From NCBI GenBank assembly GCA_902802825.1, contig CADCNV010000005.1, positions 1 to 37,575 on the forward strand: DNA of 37,575 nt, written 5' to 3'. Numbering within the stretch: the stretch's first letter is position 1; each line of letters starts with the position of its first letter. Below are positions 1-8,097 of this stretch, piece after piece. Both the position numbers and the translations under genes were made by a program. The notes beneath the pieces were generated by a model, which did not search any database, was not told where the DNA came from, and was given only the letters and a program-made list of their open reading frames with translations. Source of the DNA: an uncultured bacterium. Lineage in GTDB: Bacteria > Cyanobacteriota > Vampirovibrionia > Gastranaerophilales > Gastranaerophilaceae.

Positions 1-2
1 AT

Positions 3-524
3 TTTATATCAGGAAACCCAACGGCTAAGAACATGTGCTTAAAGACACTCCAAAGTCTTGCATTGTATCAAGATCCTTATGCTTGTGTCCTTAGTTGCTC
101 GGATTCAAGAGTTGTGCCTGAAATAATTTTTGACTGTGGCATTGGAGAATTGTTTGTTGTTCGTGTTGCAGGAATAGCTGTCGGTCCGAATGTAAAAGAA
201 AGTATTGAATATGCTGTTAAAAAGTTACATGTACCGCTTCTAATACTTTTAGGACACGATGACTGCGGTGTAATGAAATATGCAAACGAGCAATACCCAA
301 ATATGCCAGAGCATTTTCAATCTATCCTAAAATCTGTTTATCCTGTAATCGACGGTGTTGGCAAGTTTGACTGTAACAACGAATTTGCCCGTAAACATAC
401 CTTATGGGTAGAAGAATATTTGCTGAATAATTCCGAAATAATAAAAGATGCAGTAGAAACAAATAAACTATATATTGCCAAATGCCACTTTGACCATAAT
501 ACAGGCGAAGTTTCACTTCTCTAA
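3..524 (+). CDS. Beta-class carbonic anhydrase (5' end outside window)
   Basis: Zinc enzyme interconverting CO2 and bicarbonate. The reading frame is open back to the window edge: before the ATG at 33 it reads FISGNPTAKN, matching the family's N-terminal part, so the true start lies upstream and the ATG at 33 is internal. The zinc site is visible: CSDSR supplies Cys plus the Asp/Arg pair, and GHDDCGV supplies His and the second Cys. The C-terminus ends with the usual CHFDHNTGEV strand. Only the first few dozen residues of a roughly 190-residue family member are missing. It sits at the left end of a region that looks accessory, so it may be recently acquired. Class and function are well supported; physiological role is not shown. 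Confidence 0.93.
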   Translation, partial: FISGNPTAKNMCLKTLQSLALYQDPYACVLSCSDSRVVPEIIFDCGIGELFVVRVAGIAVGPNVKESIEYAVKKLHVPLLILLGHDDCGVMKYANEQYPNMPEHFQSILKSVYPVIDGVGKFDCNNEFARKHTLWVEEYLLNNSEIIKDAVETNKLYIAKCHFDHNTGEVSLL

Positions 525-906
525 AATGAGAATTTCCGTTGCTCAAAACAGGACAAAAGTTCGTCTATATCTGCATTTAAACAGATTATGGTATATTAGG
601 TAAATTATCAGGTTTTACAAGGGTAGTCTGTATTTGAGCCTATTTTTATATAGGTTTATATAAAATTTCCAAAATTGCACTTTGTGTGGAGATATTTATT
701 TTCTCCCCCAAAATTTTTAATTAAAATATAGCGGAGGAATTTTATTTTTGTCATACAACACAAAACAACCCTGTTAAAAATTGCAGGGCTGGTTAGGTTA
801 TAATTTTCAACAATAGATTTTATTACAAGAGCTTCTTCATCTCCTGATTTAATTTTTGCATATGAAATTCAATTGACTTATATATATTTATAAGTAGAAT
901 TACATT
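525..906. other. Gene-poor gap after the carbonic anhydrase
   Basis: About 380 bases with no convincing gene. There is a weak hairpin CCTAT...ATAGG near 639-654 and a 5-bp CCCTG...CAGGG stem around 766-788, neither followed by a clean T run. On the minus strand a frame is open from about 872 to 656 but has no good start codon; it could be a gene relic. Confidence 0.4.
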
Positions 907-1524
907 ATGAAAAAAATAGTTTTTGCACTAATTTTGATTGTTTTTGTTTGTATTCCTACTTTTGCAGCAAAAAAATATTATATAAAAAATGATATTGATT
1001 ATGATTTACAATTTCTATGCTTTAGTGAAAAAGAATGTTATAGTTTAAATCCCAATATTATTGAAGTAAAAAATAAGAAGTTTGTTGGTTTTGGGGCATA
1101 TCATTATTATGATTTAGGTTCATATAAGCATGATAAGAAAACAAATACTTATAGTGTTGATGTTTTAGTAGATAGAGATCCCTCTACCGACTTAGACGTT
1201 TGTAACAAATGTCCTTTCGATAGAGGGAATATTACTCATCTAATATTTTTGCTAATTTATAAACCTTTTCCTAAGAAATTTAAGGCGACATATAAAGGTT
1301 TTGTATCAAGTGAAGATATTGTAAAATATGAGAATGGCAAACCTATTTCGCATCACATAAATTACTTAGATATCTATTATAATAACAACGCAAATTATAT
1401 TAAAGATTTAAAGCATTGGTTAAATTATTTCAATAAAGATGTTTTGAAAAAGTTTGGCACTCAATATAGTTCAAATTATGATGTGGAAATAGAATATATT
1501 ATTCCTTATTACATAAATGAATAG
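907..1524 (+). CDS. Secreted hypothetical protein
   Basis: A 205-residue protein not recognised. The first about 20 residues are a clear signal peptide: basic MKK, a hydrophobic core, then a TFAA cleavage region. The mature part is rich in Tyr, Asn and Lys, with Cys residues near 38, 44, 96 and 99 (the last two as CNKC), which could form disulfides or bind metal. There is no good Shine-Dalgarno sequence before the ATG. It converges on the WG-repeat gene with only 13 bases between stops. Codon use is very A/T-rich, like the rest of this island. It is probably an exported lineage-specific protein; no function can be assigned. Confidence 0.7.
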   Translation: MKKIVFALILIVFVCIPTFAAKKYYIKNDIDYDLQFLCFSEKECYSLNPNIIEVKNKKFVGFGAYHYYDLGSYKHDKKTNTYSVDVLVDRDPSTDLDVCNKCPFDRGNITHLIFLLIYKPFPKKFKATYKGFVSSEDIVKYENGKPISHHINYLDIYYNNNANYIKDLKHWLNYFNKDVLKKFGTQYSSNYDVEIEYIIPYYINE

Positions 1525-1537
1525 TAAGGATAAATTG

Positions 1538-2365
1538 CTACTTTTTGATTATTTTAATTTCTTCTCCATTAGCATTAATGTATCCGAAATCCTCATTTAA
1601 TTTCACTACTCCTGCGAGTTTTTTCCAAAATGGTGTAGCAGTAAGGTATGTTTCATTGTTTATATATTCACCGTTTTTATTTATAAACCTTCTTGTCGGA
1701 TCTGGAATATCTCCAAAAACCATTGCAACTCCATTATAAAAATATGGGTCAATTGTATAATCTCCGCTACCTCCAGGATTACATGTATTCAATTCTATTA
1801 CTGTTTTACCTTTTTTATCCGAATAATTTATGCATCCTAAAGAACAATGACAGTCACCTGTACCATTGTTTACTAAATATGGGAATGGACCATCTTTATC
1901 CATTTTATATTTAGAACTTGGCGAAAGATACTCCATATTTCTTATTCTTTCTTTATTATTGATATAATCTATATTTATATTTGACCTATCTTCTATAATA
2001 TAACCTTGTTTGCTTTTAGAGATAACTTCCCCTTTATCATTTACTATTATTGAAGTATTATCTTTGAGATTTATAATTGCTTTATCTTCGTAAAATTCTG
2101 GCATATCATCTTCTCCAAGGTCTTGATTAATACCAATTACTGCATTGCAAGGAATCTTTGTTATAATATTCCCTTTAAAATTCATAATATATAAACTTAC
2201 CAATATATTTTTATAAATGCCTTCTTCTTTCAGTTCTTTAATCTTTTTTGCCAAAAATACTTTACCCTCAGAAAAATTGCCCCAATAATCAAATTCTTTT
2301 GGTTTAAAATTGACTATAATTTTTCCAGTTTCATTAATAAATGCCAGCTGATTATTTTTATTCAA
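1538..2365 (-). CDS. WG-repeat-like protein, N-terminus displaced by a frameshift
   Basis: The readable frame gives 275 residues from a TTG at 2365. It contains several copies of a beta-hairpin pattern typical of WG (KWG) repeats: FINETGKIIVN, MNFKGNIITK, IVNDKGEVISK, FINKNGEYI and GYINANGEEIKI. Such repeats form beta-propeller-like surfaces, often in exported proteins. The frame stays open upstream of the TTG and encodes a hydrophobic stretch (KKYFFILFLFICISIS) and then an AF-S cleavage-like site, but meets a stop before any start codon. A good ATG at 2493 lies in another frame (see next entry). I infer that the intact protein had a signal peptide and is shifted by one base in a homopolymer run. 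The product is probably envelope-exposed when in frame. Confidence 0.65.
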   Translation of the reverse strand: MNKNNQLAFINETGKIIVNFKPKEFDYWGNFSEGKVFLAKKIKELKEEGIYKNILVSLYIMNFKGNIITKIPCNAVIGINQDLGEDDMPEFYEDKAIINLKDNTSIIVNDKGEVISKSKQGYIIEDRSNINIDYINNKERIRNMEYLSPSSKYKMDKDGPFPYLVNNGTGDCHCSLGCINYSDKKGKTVIELNTCNPGGSGDYTIDPYFYNGVAMVFGDIPDPTRRFINKNGEYINNETYLTATPFWKKLAGVVKLNEDFGYINANGEEIKIIKK

Positions 2366-2493
2366 AACAGGATATAAATCTTGACTATCATTAGATTTAG
2401 AAAATGCACATAATATATTTGTACTTATACTGATGCATATAAATAAAAATAAAATAAAAAAATACTTTTTTTAATAAGTTTAAGATTTATCAT
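2366..2493 (-). other. Out-of-frame signal-peptide segment of the WG-repeat gene
   Basis: Read from the ATG at 2493 the strand gives MINLKLIKK and then leaves the frame. Adding one base to the 7-A run (7 T on the plus strand, 2466-2472), or changing the adjacent 7-T run (7 A on the plus strand, 2456-2462), joins it to KYFFILFLFICIS and on into the 275-residue frame. The joined product has a textbook signal peptide. This can be a sequencing error, a decayed gene or a slippage (on/off) site. Confidence 0.55.
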
Positions 2494-2582
2494 AATAAAT
2501 TAATACCAAATAAAATCAAAATCTTCAATAATCAAAAATAATGGTAAAACATTTTGTTTATTTTACCATTATTAGAAAATAT

Positions 2583-2720
2583 TTAGAAACCTGGTAAATA
2601 TTTTTCAGGGTTATCACTTTTTCCGTTCTTTTTTACTCCAAAATGCAAGTGTGGACCAGTTCCTATTCCAGTATTCCCACTTAATGCAATATTTTGTCCT
2701 TGTTGTTCAAAACCTTGAGA
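2583..2720 (-). pseudogene. C-terminal fragment of an M23 metallopeptidase
   Basis: About 43 residues ending at a stop at 2583 match the end of an M23 (LytM-type) cell-wall peptidase: [11 protein letters not shown] then GPHLHFG, the latter carrying the zinc-site HxH, followed by [14 protein letters not shown], a common ending. Upstream of about 2720 the frame runs into DNA that codes for an integrase on the other strand, so the catalytic domain's front half is missing. The right breakpoint can only be placed within about 15 bases. It is a gene relic, probably from a mobile element or from a gene cut by one. Confidence 0.75.
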
Positions 2721-3029
2721 CCTAATAAAAAAACCATTGAAAGAAATAAAGGAAAAGAAATTCCAATAAGTCCTAATTGGGTAAATGACAGATTTCATGA
2801 CTTGCTTGAAATATATTTTAATAATAGAAAATATATGAGAGTTCATGATTTGATGGGTGAATTCGTAGATTTAGCAAGGGTATCAGGTATGTCTATGGAA
2901 TACATTTCAGGTGAAGTTGGACACGCAAGACCATCAACCACATGGAATATGTATTCCGAAATTTTCAATGAAGAAGCTAAAGAAGCACAGCAAAAAATGC
3001 AGGAATTGTTTGCTAATGTGATATTTTGA
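2712..3029 (+). pseudogene. C-terminal remnant of a tyrosine recombinase/integrase
   Basis: The protein end reads [39 protein letters not shown], following the C-terminal catalytic layout of phage-type integrases: the HxxR region, the GH, and the tyrosine nucleophile in NMY. The N-terminal half is absent; the frame begins at the junction with the M23 fragment (about 2710-2725). The conserved second arginine of HxxR is a Met here (HDLM), so catalytic decay is likely. It ends 75 bases from the 3' end of a tRNA-Ser gene, the classic position for an integrase of an element inserted at a tRNA. Inferred to be the last trace of such an element. Confidence 0.8.
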
Positions 3030-3067
3030 TTGAACATATTGTTGAACATGATATAAATAAAACTAAA

Positions 3068-3098
3068 AAAGGGTTTCGGCAAATCGCTGAAACCCTTT
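3068..3098 (-). terminator. Hairpin terminator after tRNA-Ser
   Basis: A 10-bp stem, AAAGGGTTTC with GAAACCCTTT, around an 11-base loop. On the minus strand it is followed by a run of T, so it suits the tRNA transcript. It also lies just past the integrase remnant on the other strand. Confidence 0.8.
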
Positions 3099-3104
3099 AA
3101 AATT

Positions 3105-3193
3105 CGGAAAAGGTGGGATTTGAACCCACGGTGCAGGTAACCCCACACAACACCTTAGCAGGGTGCCGCCTTAAGCCACTCGGCCACTTTTCC
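3105..3193 (-). tRNA. tRNA-Ser (anticodon GCU)
   Basis: An 89-base class II tRNA. The acceptor stem GGAAAAG pairs with CTTTTCC and the discriminator base is G. The D arm contains GTGGCCGAGTGG, the anticodon loop CTGCTAA shows GCT, there is a long variable arm, and the T arm holds GGTTCAAATCC. The long variable arm and the G discriminator are serine features. CCA is not encoded. The gene reads toward the integrase remnant, and its 3' end is a plausible attachment site. Confidence 0.96.
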
Positions 3194-3312
3194 AATTGCG
3201 GCATAACCTTTACCAAGATTACGTTAATCATATTAACACAAACTTATTTTTTTGAAAACCCTTTAAAAAAAACTTTTTGTACGCTATAATAAATCATATA
3301 TTTTTCTGTTGT

Positions 3313-3376
3313 CATTCTGAGGCGAACGTAATTAGGATTCTTCGATGAGTTCAGAATGGTATATAGCCGAAGAATC
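3313..3376. repeat. Interleaved inverted repeats
   Basis: Two inverted repeats overlap: CATTCTGA (3313-3320) with TCAGAATG (3351-3358), and GATTCTTCG (3336-3344) with CGAAGAATC (3368-3376). The interlocking order could form a pseudoknot or two alternative hairpins. The wording (CATTCTGAG, GAAGAATC) resembles dispersed intergenic repeats known in many bacteria. It lies in the leader of the nuclease gene, 50 bases before its start. Confidence 0.6.
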
Positions 3377-3427
3377 TGGCAATAGTTATTCATTAAAATT
3401 CCTTAAATATTATAGGGGGCAAATATT

Positions 3428-3943
3428 ATGATTCAAATGAAAGTTATGGGCATTGCCCTTGATACAAGAACAGGTTCACCAATAGTTGTTCTGCATGATA
3501 AAGAAAATCGCCGTGCTTTGCCTATCTGGATTGGTTCTGCCGAAGCAAGTTCTATTATCCGTAAAATCGAAAATCTTGCTGTTGCACGCCCAATGACTCA
3601 CGATTTGATTATTTCTATGGTCGAAAAAACAGGTTATAAAATTGCTAAAGTTGAAATTAATGACGTCGAAAAAGAAACATACTACGCAATAATTTATTTG
3701 GAAAATAAAGATGGAGAAGTAGTTGAAATAGACGCACGTCCTTCCGATGCAATCGCAATTGCAATAAGAGTTGAGGCACCGATTTTTGTGAGTGCAAAAG
3801 TACTTTCTGCCGGTTCTGTTTCTACTGACAGTGCAAAAGACGCACAAGAAGCCGAAGAATTTAAAAACTTTATCCAAGATATTAAGCCGTCTGATTTCTC
3901 AAAACTTTTAAAGGATTCTGATCACCACGAAAGTGAACAGTAA
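3428..3943 (+). CDS. Bifunctional nuclease (BFN/DUF151) family protein
   Basis: A 171-residue cytoplasmic protein whose first about 130 residues are a BFN (DUF151) domain. Recognisable pieces are the opening VMGIALD, LPIWIGSAEA, RPMTHDLI and DARPSDAIAIAIR, which include the family's most conserved positions. The domain has been linked to nuclease activity in a few plants and bacteria and is found in many bacteria and cyanobacteria; the substrate here is unknown. The last about 40 residues are acidic and less conserved. The start is set by a GGGGGC Shine-Dalgarno sequence 8 bases before the ATG. It is transcribed alone and ends at a strong bidirectional terminator shared with glmU. Confidence 0.9.
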   Translation: MIQMKVMGIALDTRTGSPIVVLHDKENRRALPIWIGSAEASSIIRKIENLAVARPMTHDLIISMVEKTGYKIAKVEINDVEKETYYAIIYLENKDGEVVEIDARPSDAIAIAIRVEAPIFVSAKVLSAGSVSTDSAKDAQEAEEFKNFIQDIKPSDFSKLLKDSDHHESEQ

Positions 3944-3959
3944 ATAAATTTGCATAAAT

Positions 3960-3988
3960 AAAAAGCGGATATTTAATATCCGCTTTTT
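3960..3988. terminator. Bidirectional terminator between BFN gene and glmU
   Basis: A perfect 13-bp stem, AAAAAGCGGATAT with ATATCCGCTTTTT, and a 3-base loop. Runs of T follow on both strands, so it serves both convergent genes. It shares the AAAAGCGG clamp seen in three other terminators here. Confidence 0.92.
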
Positions 3989-3989
3989 A

Positions 3990-5270
3990 TTATTTTAATT
4001 TCTTTGAAACCCAATTTTCTAATATTTTCAGCGGTGCGCGGGTAATTGCTAATGCCCATTGCGGTATTGTTTTTGTTATGACAGAACCAGCACCGATATT
4101 TGCGCCCTGTTCAACTGTTACGGGTGCTACTAAAACCGTATTTGAACCGATTTTGACATCATCTTTCAAAATTGTTTTTGATTTTGTCTTTGAAATAGGA
4201 TCATAATTTGCTGTAATTGTACCGGCTCCAATATTTACCCGTTCGCCTAATTCACTGTCCCCAATGTATGAAAGGTGACCAACATTTGTATTTGATGAAA
4301 TCTTTGATTTTTTAACTTCAACAAAATTGCCGACCTTTACATTGTCGCATACTTCAGCCCCGCCTCTTAAATGCGCACAAGGCCCGATTTTGCAGGATTT
4401 GCCGATTATATTTTTACCCTCAATATATGTAAACGGATAAATAATAGTATCCTGTCCGATTTTTGTGTCTTCACTAATCCATGTTGAATCTGGATCAACA
4501 ACGGTAACTCCCTCTGCCATAAGTTTTTCAATATGACGTTTATTCATAATTTTAGATGCGGTTGCAAGATTAGAACGGGAATTTATTCCGTAAATTTCAT
4601 CCCTATCTTCTAAAATGTATGCATTAACATTTAGGTTTTGGGTTTTGCCCCAGGAAATAATATCTGTCAGATAATATTCTCCCTGTGCATTGTTGGTTTT
4701 GAGTTGTGAAAATGCACCTTTTATTTTTCCCCAATTTAAACAATAAATTCCGGCATTAACTTCTTTTACAGCTTTTTGTTCAGGTGTTGCATCTTTTTCT
4801 TCTACAATGCATTTTAGAGAATTATCAGCTTCTCTTATAATTCTTCCGTAATTTGTCGGGTCTTCAAAAATAGTACTCATTACAGTCAAATCAGAGTTAT
4901 TTGAATTATGAAATTCTACAAATTTATTTAAAGTTTCTTCTTTTATAAGCGGGGTATCACCGCATAAAATCAGGACTAAACCGTCATAATTTTCTAAATT
5001 CGGGCAAACCATAGAAACGGCATGTCCTGTGCCAAGCTGTGGAGATTGCAAAACAGTTTTGGCATTTTCGTAATTATCTTTTACAAATTTTTCGACTTCC
5101 TCAGCGTGATGTCCCACAATTACAAATTGTTCGTCAGTTATATTTTTTACATTATCAATAACATATCCAAGCAAAGTTTTACCCATAATTTCATGCAAAA
5201 CTTTTGGTGTTGTCTGAGATTTCATTCTTGTACCTTTGCCTGCGGCCAAAATTACTGCTTTTATATTCAT
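3990..5270 (-). CDS. glmU: Bifunctional GlmU: GlcNAc-1-phosphate uridyltransferase / GlcN-1-phosphate acetyltransferase
   Basis: GlmU makes UDP-GlcNAc in two steps, feeding peptidoglycan and lipid A. The N-terminal nucleotidyltransferase shows LAAGKGTRM, LILCGDTPLI and GEYYLTD. From about residue 230 a left-handed beta-helix follows, with hexapeptide repeats and the acetyltransferase signature around HLSYIGDSELG and NIGAGTITANYD. At 426 residues it is slightly shorter than most GlmU (about 450), mainly at the C-terminal tail. The ATG follows a GAGGAAT ribosome site. It stands alone on the minus strand, back to back with purA. With lpxA in the same window it supports a cell that makes lipid A. 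Confidence 0.97.
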   Translation of the reverse strand: MNIKAVILAAGKGTRMKSQTTPKVLHEIMGKTLLGYVIDNVKNITDEQFVIVGHHAEEVEKFVKDNYENAKTVLQSPQLGTGHAVSMVCPNLENYDGLVLILCGDTPLIKEETLNKFVEFHNSNNSDLTVMSTIFEDPTNYGRIIREADNSLKCIVEEKDATPEQKAVKEVNAGIYCLNWGKIKGAFSQLKTNNAQGEYYLTDIISWGKTQNLNVNAYILEDRDEIYGINSRSNLATASKIMNKRHIEKLMAEGVTVVDPDSTWISEDTKIGQDTIIYPFTYIEGKNIIGKSCKIGPCAHLRGGAEVCDNVKVGNFVEVKKSKISSNTNVGHLSYIGDSELGERVNIGAGTITANYDPISKTKSKTILKDDVKIGSNTVLVAPVTVEQGANIGAGSVITKTIPQWALAITRAPLKILENWVSKKLK

Positions 5271-5422
5271 ATCATTCCTCGTTTTATTGCCGGCATGATA
5301 ATACCGTTCTGTTGTTTTCTTTTTTCATTGTTATTATATCAAAAATATATTTTAAGAATTATATCTTCTTTGTTCATGTTAATATAAGTATTGCATGAAG
5401 TATTTATAAGAGGGATATTATT

Positions 5423-6706
5423 ATGGCAAATAAAGTTGTTATTGGTGCGCAGTGGGGCGATGAGGGTAAAGCAAAAATTACGGATTTGCTTGCGCAGGAT
5501 GCTGATTTAATTATAAGATACCAAGGTGGTTGCAATGCCGGTCATACAGTAGTTGCGCACGGTAAAACATTTAAATTCCACCTTATACCGTCAGGAATTT
5601 TATACAAAGGCAAAACTTGCTTAATTGGTAACGGAACAGTTGTTTTGCCTGAATATTTTGAGCAGGAAATTGAGGGCTTAAAAAAAGAAAATATTGATCT
5701 TTCAGGTCTTAAAGTCAGTCCTCTTGCGACAATAACAATGCCTTGGCATACGGAAGTTGACGGATACAGCGAAGATAATGCCAAAAAAGGTAAAATCGGT
5801 ACAACCAAAAAGGGGATAGGCCCGACTTATACGGATAAAATGGCAAGAATTGCCCTGAAAATTGAAGATTTATATTCAAAAGAAGCGCTGGAAGAAAAAT
5901 TAGACGTAATTTTACCGTTAAAAAATAAACAATTGAAAGAATTATACGGTTTGAAAACTTATACAAAAGAAGAAGTTTTGGCTTTGTGTGAAAAATATGC
6001 CAAAATTTTTGAGCCGTACGTTTGTTTTGAATGGCAGGAAATGCTCCAAAAATTCAAAAAAGAAGGCAAGAAAATTTTATTCGAAGGTGCGCAGGGCGTA
6101 ATGCTTGATGTAGATTTCGGGACATATCCGTTTGTAACAAGTTCAAATCCTGTTGGCGGCGGGGCATCAACCGGTTCAGGTTATGGGCCGAAAATGATAG
6201 ATGAAATTATCGGGGTTGCAAAAGCGTACGTAACAAGAGTGGGTGAAGGACCTTTTGTAACCGAATTAACCGATGAAATCGGCGATACAATAAGAGAAGT
6301 CGGACATGAATTTGGGGTAACAACAGGACGCCCGAGAAGATGCGGCTGGTTCGATGCTGTTACAATGAAGTATGCTTGTCTTGTTGGCGGATTAACTTCT
6401 GTTGCACTCACAAAAATCGATGTTTTTGACAAGTTTGATGAAATTAAAGTTTGTACCGCATATAAAGATACGCGTGACGGAAAAATTTACACATCTTATC
6501 CGACAGATGTTTATATTCACAAGTATTTAGAACCGGTTTATGAAACGCATCAGGGTTGGGGTGAAGATATAACGGGAATTCGTAAATATGAAGATTTACC
6601 GTTGAATGCGCGTAAATATCTTGAACGGCTTGAAGAAATTCTTGATACTCCGATTTCAATAGTTTCAGTCGGCCCTGACAGAGAACAGACTATTTTTAAA
6701 AATTAA
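5423..6706 (+). CDS. purA: Adenylosuccinate synthetase
   Basis: First committed step from IMP to AMP: IMP, aspartate and GTP to adenylosuccinate. The 427 residues are full length. The catalytic Asp13 (WGDEGK) and His41 (NAGHT) fall at the same positions as in E. coli PurA. TTGRPRRCGW carries the IMP-binding region and SVGPDREQTI closes the protein. Odd point: the phosphate loop reads GDEGKAK where nearly all homologs I know read GDEGKGK, a Gly to Ala change at residue 17. A GAGGG ribosome site precedes the ATG. The gene reads toward fliI with a 41-base gap that holds a separate promoter. Confidence 0.97.
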   Translation: MANKVVIGAQWGDEGKAKITDLLAQDADLIIRYQGGCNAGHTVVAHGKTFKFHLIPSGILYKGKTCLIGNGTVVLPEYFEQEIEGLKKENIDLSGLKVSPLATITMPWHTEVDGYSEDNAKKGKIGTTKKGIGPTYTDKMARIALKIEDLYSKEALEEKLDVILPLKNKQLKELYGLKTYTKEEVLALCEKYAKIFEPYVCFEWQEMLQKFKKEGKKILFEGAQGVMLDVDFGTYPFVTSSNPVGGGASTGSGYGPKMIDEIIGVAKAYVTRVGEGPFVTELTDEIGDTIREVGHEFGVTTGRPRRCGWFDAVTMKYACLVGGLTSVALTKIDVFDKFDEIKVCTAYKDTRDGKIYTSYPTDVYIHKYLEPVYETHQGWGEDITGIRKYEDLPLNARKYLERLEEILDTPISIVSVGPDREQTIFKN

Positions 6707-6710
6707 TAAA

Positions 6711-6738
6711 TTGATATTACCCTGAAAATAAGTATAAT
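6711..6738 (+). promoter_or_regulatory. Promoter of fliI, near-leaderless
   Basis: TTGATA (6711-6716), a 16-base spacer and TATAAT (6733-6738). Only nine bases separate the -10 box from the fliI ATG, so transcription would start at or within a few bases of the start codon. There is no room for a normal leader. Confidence 0.6.
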
Positions 6739-6747
6739 GAATAGGTA

Positions 6748-8097
6748 ATGGACAATACAATTGATACAAGTGCAATAGATGATTTGAAACAACGAGTCAA
6801 AAACAAGCTTGATGAAACTCAGTTGTTTACTTATCGTGGTTCGGTTTCAAAACTTTTGGGTTTGACTGTTGAAGTAAAACTTCCCGGGTTAAAAATCGGC
6901 GATTTATGTTTTATCGAAACTTATGACGGCAGGCAAAAGCCGGCCGAAGTTCAGGCGTTTAAAGGTGAAGTTGCACAATTATCTTTACTGCTTGATGGTG
7001 AAGGCATAGGACAGGGCAGTCTTGTAACCTCAACAGGCAGACCGATTACTATACCTGTCGGAGATTTTTTACTTGGCAGGTTGATTGATCCTATGGGCAA
7101 TCCGCTGGACGGGCGTCCGTTAGATATTGAAAATGCGCAGTGGCGCAATATTGAAGGACCGCCTCCCGGCCCGTTTGAAAGACCGATTATAACAGAACAG
7201 TTTTCAACAGGTGTAAGAGCAATTGACGGATGTATGACAATGGGCTGCGGGCAGCGTTTAGGGTTATTCGCCGGCTCAGGTGTCGGTAAAAGTACGCTTT
7301 TAGGTATGATTGCAAGAAATTCTGATGCTGATGTAAACGTTGTAGCGCTGATAGGCGAACGTGGCAGGGAAGTTAAAGAATTTGTCGAAGATGCTCTTGG
7401 GGAACTTGGTATGTCACGTTCCGTTATTGTATGTTCAACAGGTGATAAACCGCCGTTGATACGTCAGAAATGTCTATTGGCTGCTACGGCTGTTTGTGAA
7501 TATTTCAGGGATCAGGGCAAAAAAGTATTTTTAATGACAGATACAATAACACGTTGTGCTATGGCAGGTCGTGAAGTCGGTTTGTCTTTGGGTGAGCCGC
7601 CTACGATGAAAGGGTATCCGCCATCAATATTTTCATGGCTTCAAAAGGCATTAGAACGTGCCGGTAACAGCGAAAAGGGCTCTATCACCGCATTATACAC
7701 CGTACTTATGGAAGGTGATGACATTAATGACCCGATAGTTGATATTGTGCGTGGTATTGTTGACGGTCACATTTTCTTATCAAGAAAAGTTGCGGAGTCT
7801 AATCATTATCCTGCAATAGATGTTTTGGGAAGTATTTCCCGTCTGATGAGTGCAATTGCTGCCCCCGAGCACAAACAGGCAGCCGCAAAATTACGTACAA
7901 TAATGTCTTTATACAGAGAAAATAAGGATTTAATTGATGTCGGTATGTATCAGCCGGGTTCAAACCCTCGGCTTGATACGGCAATTGAGATGATGCCAAA
8001 AATTAATGCATTTTTGCAACAGCGTACCGAAGAAAGCGTAACAATGGAAGGTACTATCGGTCAGCTTGTTGAAATGATGCAGGATGTCGAAATTTAA
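6748..8097 (+). CDS. fliI: Flagellar export ATPase FliI
   Basis: A hexameric ATPase that energises export of flagellar parts through the type III gate. The 449 residues have an N-terminal beta-barrel (about 25-95), then the ATPase core with Walker A GLFAGSGVGKST, the family mark GERGREV, and Walker B VFLMTD. The C-terminal helical part is present. The T3SS ATPase SctN is the main alternative, but fliO/P/Q/R, a switch protein and sigma-28 in the same window favour FliI. No fliH, fliG or fliF neighbours it, which is an unusual isolation. Its stop overlaps the stop of convergent trmD by four bases, and no hairpin terminator is seen there. Confidence 0.94.
   Translation: MDNTIDTSAIDDLKQRVKNKLDETQLFTYRGSVSKLLGLTVEVKLPGLKIGDLCFIETYDGRQKPAEVQAFKGEVAQLSLLLDGEGIGQGSLVTSTGRPITIPVGDFLLGRLIDPMGNPLDGRPLDIENAQWRNIEGPPPGPFERPIITEQFSTGVRAIDGCMTMGCGQRLGLFAGSGVGKSTLLGMIARNSDADVNVVALIGERGREVKEFVEDALGELGMSRSVIVCSTGDKPPLIRQKCLLAATAVCEYFRDQGKKVFLMTDTITRCAMAGREVGLSLGEPPTMKGYPPSIFSWLQKALERAGNSEKGSITALYTVLMEGDDINDPIVDIVRGIVDGHIFLSRKVAESNHYPAIDVLGSISRLMSAIAAPEHKQAAAKLRTIMSLYRENKDLIDVGMYQPGSNPRLDTAIEMMPKINAFLQQRTEESVTMEGTIGQLVEMMQDVEI

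Noticed and set aside
656..872. Minus-strand frame open for about 72 codons (contains SGDEEALVIKSIVENYNL)
   Set aside because: It looks protein-like in part, but has no proper start codon or ribosome site, and the AT-rich tail reads like random sequence. It may be a relic; I cannot name a family.
2583..2846. A single 87-codon minus-strand gene covering the M23 end
   Set aside because: Its first half is antisense to the integrase remnant and has no M23 likeness. Only the C-terminal about 43 residues are real M23 sequence.
6748..8097. T3SS ATPase (SctN) instead of FliI
   Set aside because: No other injectisome genes are present, whereas flagellar gate, switch and sigma-28 genes are.
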